Below, one piece after another: positions 5,795 through 5,939 of a stretch of DNA of 5,939 bases. Source of the DNA: Lachnospiraceae bacterium (GTDB lineage: Bacteria > Bacillota > Clostridia > Lachnospirales > Lachnospiraceae); assembly GCA_017483425.1 (NCBI GenBank), contig JAFUWM010000298.1, positions 1 through 5,939 of the forward strand, read 5' to 3'. A program made the translations under genes and the position numbers. The notes below the pieces were generated by a model, which worked only from the letters and a program-made list of their open reading frames with translations, did no database searches and was not told the DNA's origin. Every line of letters begins with the position of its first letter. The first letter of the stretch is position 1.

Positions 5795-5939
5795 TCAAGT
5801 CATTGCAGCAAAAAGCGCATCTATCTCTGCCTGTGAAAGAACACGGTTTTCATTTCCGCCGGCAGGTGGTGCTGCTGGAGCAGGGGCAGCAGCGGGTGCA
5901 GGTGCCGCCGGTGCAGCAGCCGTGAACGTAGGGTTCATA
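5795..5939 (-). CDS. C-terminal end of a protein with an Ala/Pro linker and a FliM/CheZ-like terminal peptide
   Basis: On the - strand a frame is open from the window edge to TGA (5797-5795). The 47 readable residues begin at an ATG (5938-5936) that may be internal, since the sequence before it is not visible. They consist of MNPTFT, then an Ala/Pro-rich linker (about residues 7-28), then GNENRV and a C-terminal LSQAEIDALFAAMT. The LSQ-x-EIDAL-[LF] pattern is the well-known N-terminal CheY-binding peptide of FliM and FliY. Here it is at the extreme C-terminus behind a flexible linker, a position reminiscent of the CheY-binding tail of CheZ. The protein could be a chemotaxis or flagellar-switch partner tethered through this peptide, or an unrelated protein whose helix resembles it. 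Coding is supported by the amino acid pattern and by a clean terminator 37 bases after the stop. The body of the protein, and so its function, lies outside the window. Confidence 0.75.
   Translation of the reverse strand, partial: MNPTFTAAAPAAPAPAAAPAPAAPPAGGNENRVLSQAEIDALFAAMT

Overview
The window looks like chromosomal DNA from a low-to-moderate GC Gram-positive bacterium of the Clostridia, most likely a Lachnospiraceae-type organism. The grounds are strong AGGAG-type ribosome binding sites, tightly packed operon spacing, a secreted Amidase_3 wall hydrolase with a typical Gram-positive signal peptide, multi-pass membrane glycosyltransferase-like proteins, and a flagellar-switch-like peptide motif at the right edge. 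The genus cannot be fixed from this sequence. No mobile element, CRISPR array, tRNA or rRNA was seen.

Left part, + strand (1-4590): four genes run in one direction with almost no space between them. They are the tail of an unidentified protein (stop at 178-180, overlapping the next start as ATGA), a 533-residue polytopic membrane protein, a 603-residue polytopic membrane protein with a C-terminal soluble domain, and cbiB, adenosylcobinamide-phosphate synthase. Both large membrane proteins carry an acidic D-[SE]-F-[FY]-like motif just after an early membrane helix, as expected of GT-C type glycosyltransferases that use polyprenyl-phosphate sugars. They probably act in decoration or assembly of a surface glycan. 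cbiB follows three bases after the second one and appears to be carried along in this operon, away from other cobalamin genes within the visible region.

Middle, - strand (4568-5566): a secreted N-acetylmuramoyl-L-alanine amidase faces the operon tail to tail, and the two coding regions overlap by 23 bp. Its own promoter (5631-5660) and strong ribosome binding site are visible. A perfect 11-bp inverted repeat lying inside the end of cbiB (4483-4526) is well placed to be its terminator.

Right edge, - strand (5795-5939): the C-terminal end of a protein with an Ala/Pro-rich linker and a terminal LSQAEIDALF peptide, followed by a clear intrinsic terminator (5728-5757). This peptide resembles the CheY-binding segment normally found at the N-terminus of FliM/FliY, and in placement the C-terminal tail of CheZ. 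It is the most intriguing item in the window. The intergenic stretch 5567-5794 holds that terminator and the amidase promoter, and nothing else that I can support.
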